6,008 bases of DNA, taken from the NCBI GenBank assembly GCA_913043885.1, contig CAJWOB010000176.1, positions 1 to 6,008 of the forward strand, given 5' to 3'. The notes under the pieces were generated by a model, which saw only the letters and a list, made by a program, of their open reading frames with translations, was not told the DNA's origin and made no database searches. Within the stretch, counting starts at the first letter, position 1. Each line of letters opens with the position of its first letter. The position numbers and the translations under genes are program-made. Below, one piece after another: positions 6,008-6,008 of the stretch. The stretch is from an uncultured Spirochaetaceae bacterium (GTDB lineage: Bacteria; Spirochaetota; Spirochaetia; SZUA-6; Bin103).

Positions 6008-6008
6008 G
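5976..6008. repeat. 18-bp direct tandem repeat at the window end (15-bp identical arms)
   Basis: AGGAGCCAGAGGCCG occurs at 5976-5990 and 5994-6008, separated by AGG, so the period is 18 bp. The second copy runs exactly to the last base. The period is a multiple of three, and in the minus-strand frame each unit encodes Gly-Leu-Trp-Leu-Leu-Leu. It could be a genuine short tandem repeat or an artefact where an assembly ended in a repeat. Confidence 0.85.

Noticed and set aside
1..6008. CRISPR array, insertion sequence ends or integrase-type attachment sites at the breakpoints
   Set aside because: No regularly spaced repeats, no transposase-like frame, and no terminal inverted repeats or tRNA-like sequence were visible near 154, 2340 or 6000.

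Overview
This is a GC-rich bacterial window, dense in genes but badly broken. It looks like an accessory carbohydrate or sulfated-glycan utilisation locus: sugar-acid enolase remnant, family 5 ABC solute-binding protein, three sulfatases or sulfatase remnants, and a flavin oxidoreductase. The solute-binding protein has a non-lipoprotein leader ending AFA, followed by a Gly/Ala/Glu-rich linker. That style is common in Spirochaetota, so a spirochaete-like host (free-living or symbiont, possibly a metagenomic contig) is my best guess. It is an inference only. TGA ends several genes at natural C-termini and TGG encodes Trp, so the standard bacterial code applies.

Layout. 1-451 (+): a Kelch-repeat fragment runs in frame into the C-terminal part of a mandelate-racemase-type enolase. 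458-489: a perfect 14-bp hairpin terminator between converging genes. 510-2336 (-): an almost full-length peptide/oligosaccharide-type solute-binding protein, interrupted by one in-frame TGA at 981-983 and lacking a credible start codon. 2348-2749 (+): the C-terminal tail of a sulfatase, its body replaced by the head of the solute-binding gene. 2749-4659 (+): a large sulfatase with a C-terminal HEAT-like domain, overlapping the previous stop by one base and broken by two frameshifts. One of these is a tandem repeat of an 8-bp unit. 4701-5697 (+): an Old Yellow Enzyme-type oxidoreductase with an unclear N-terminus and a probable internal deletion. 5726-6007 (-): a probable sulfatase C-terminal tail preceded by a hydrophobic stretch made by an 18-bp repeat, cut by the window end.

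If the genes were intact, sulfatases would desulfate host or algal glycans, the binding protein would deliver oligomers to an ABC importer, and the enolase would dehydrate or epimerise sugar acids. Here nearly every gene carries a nonsense codon, frameshift, truncation or fusion. The window therefore reads either as a decaying, rearranged locus or as an error-rich or chimeric assembly. I did not find an evident new system. The points most worth checking are the 8-bp repeat that switches the sulfatase HEAT domain in or out of frame, the Kelch-enolase fusion, and the head-to-head breakpoint between the solute-binding protein and the sulfatase tail. No stretch over 300 bases lacks a gene. I saw no tRNA, rRNA, CRISPR array, transposase or insertion sequence.
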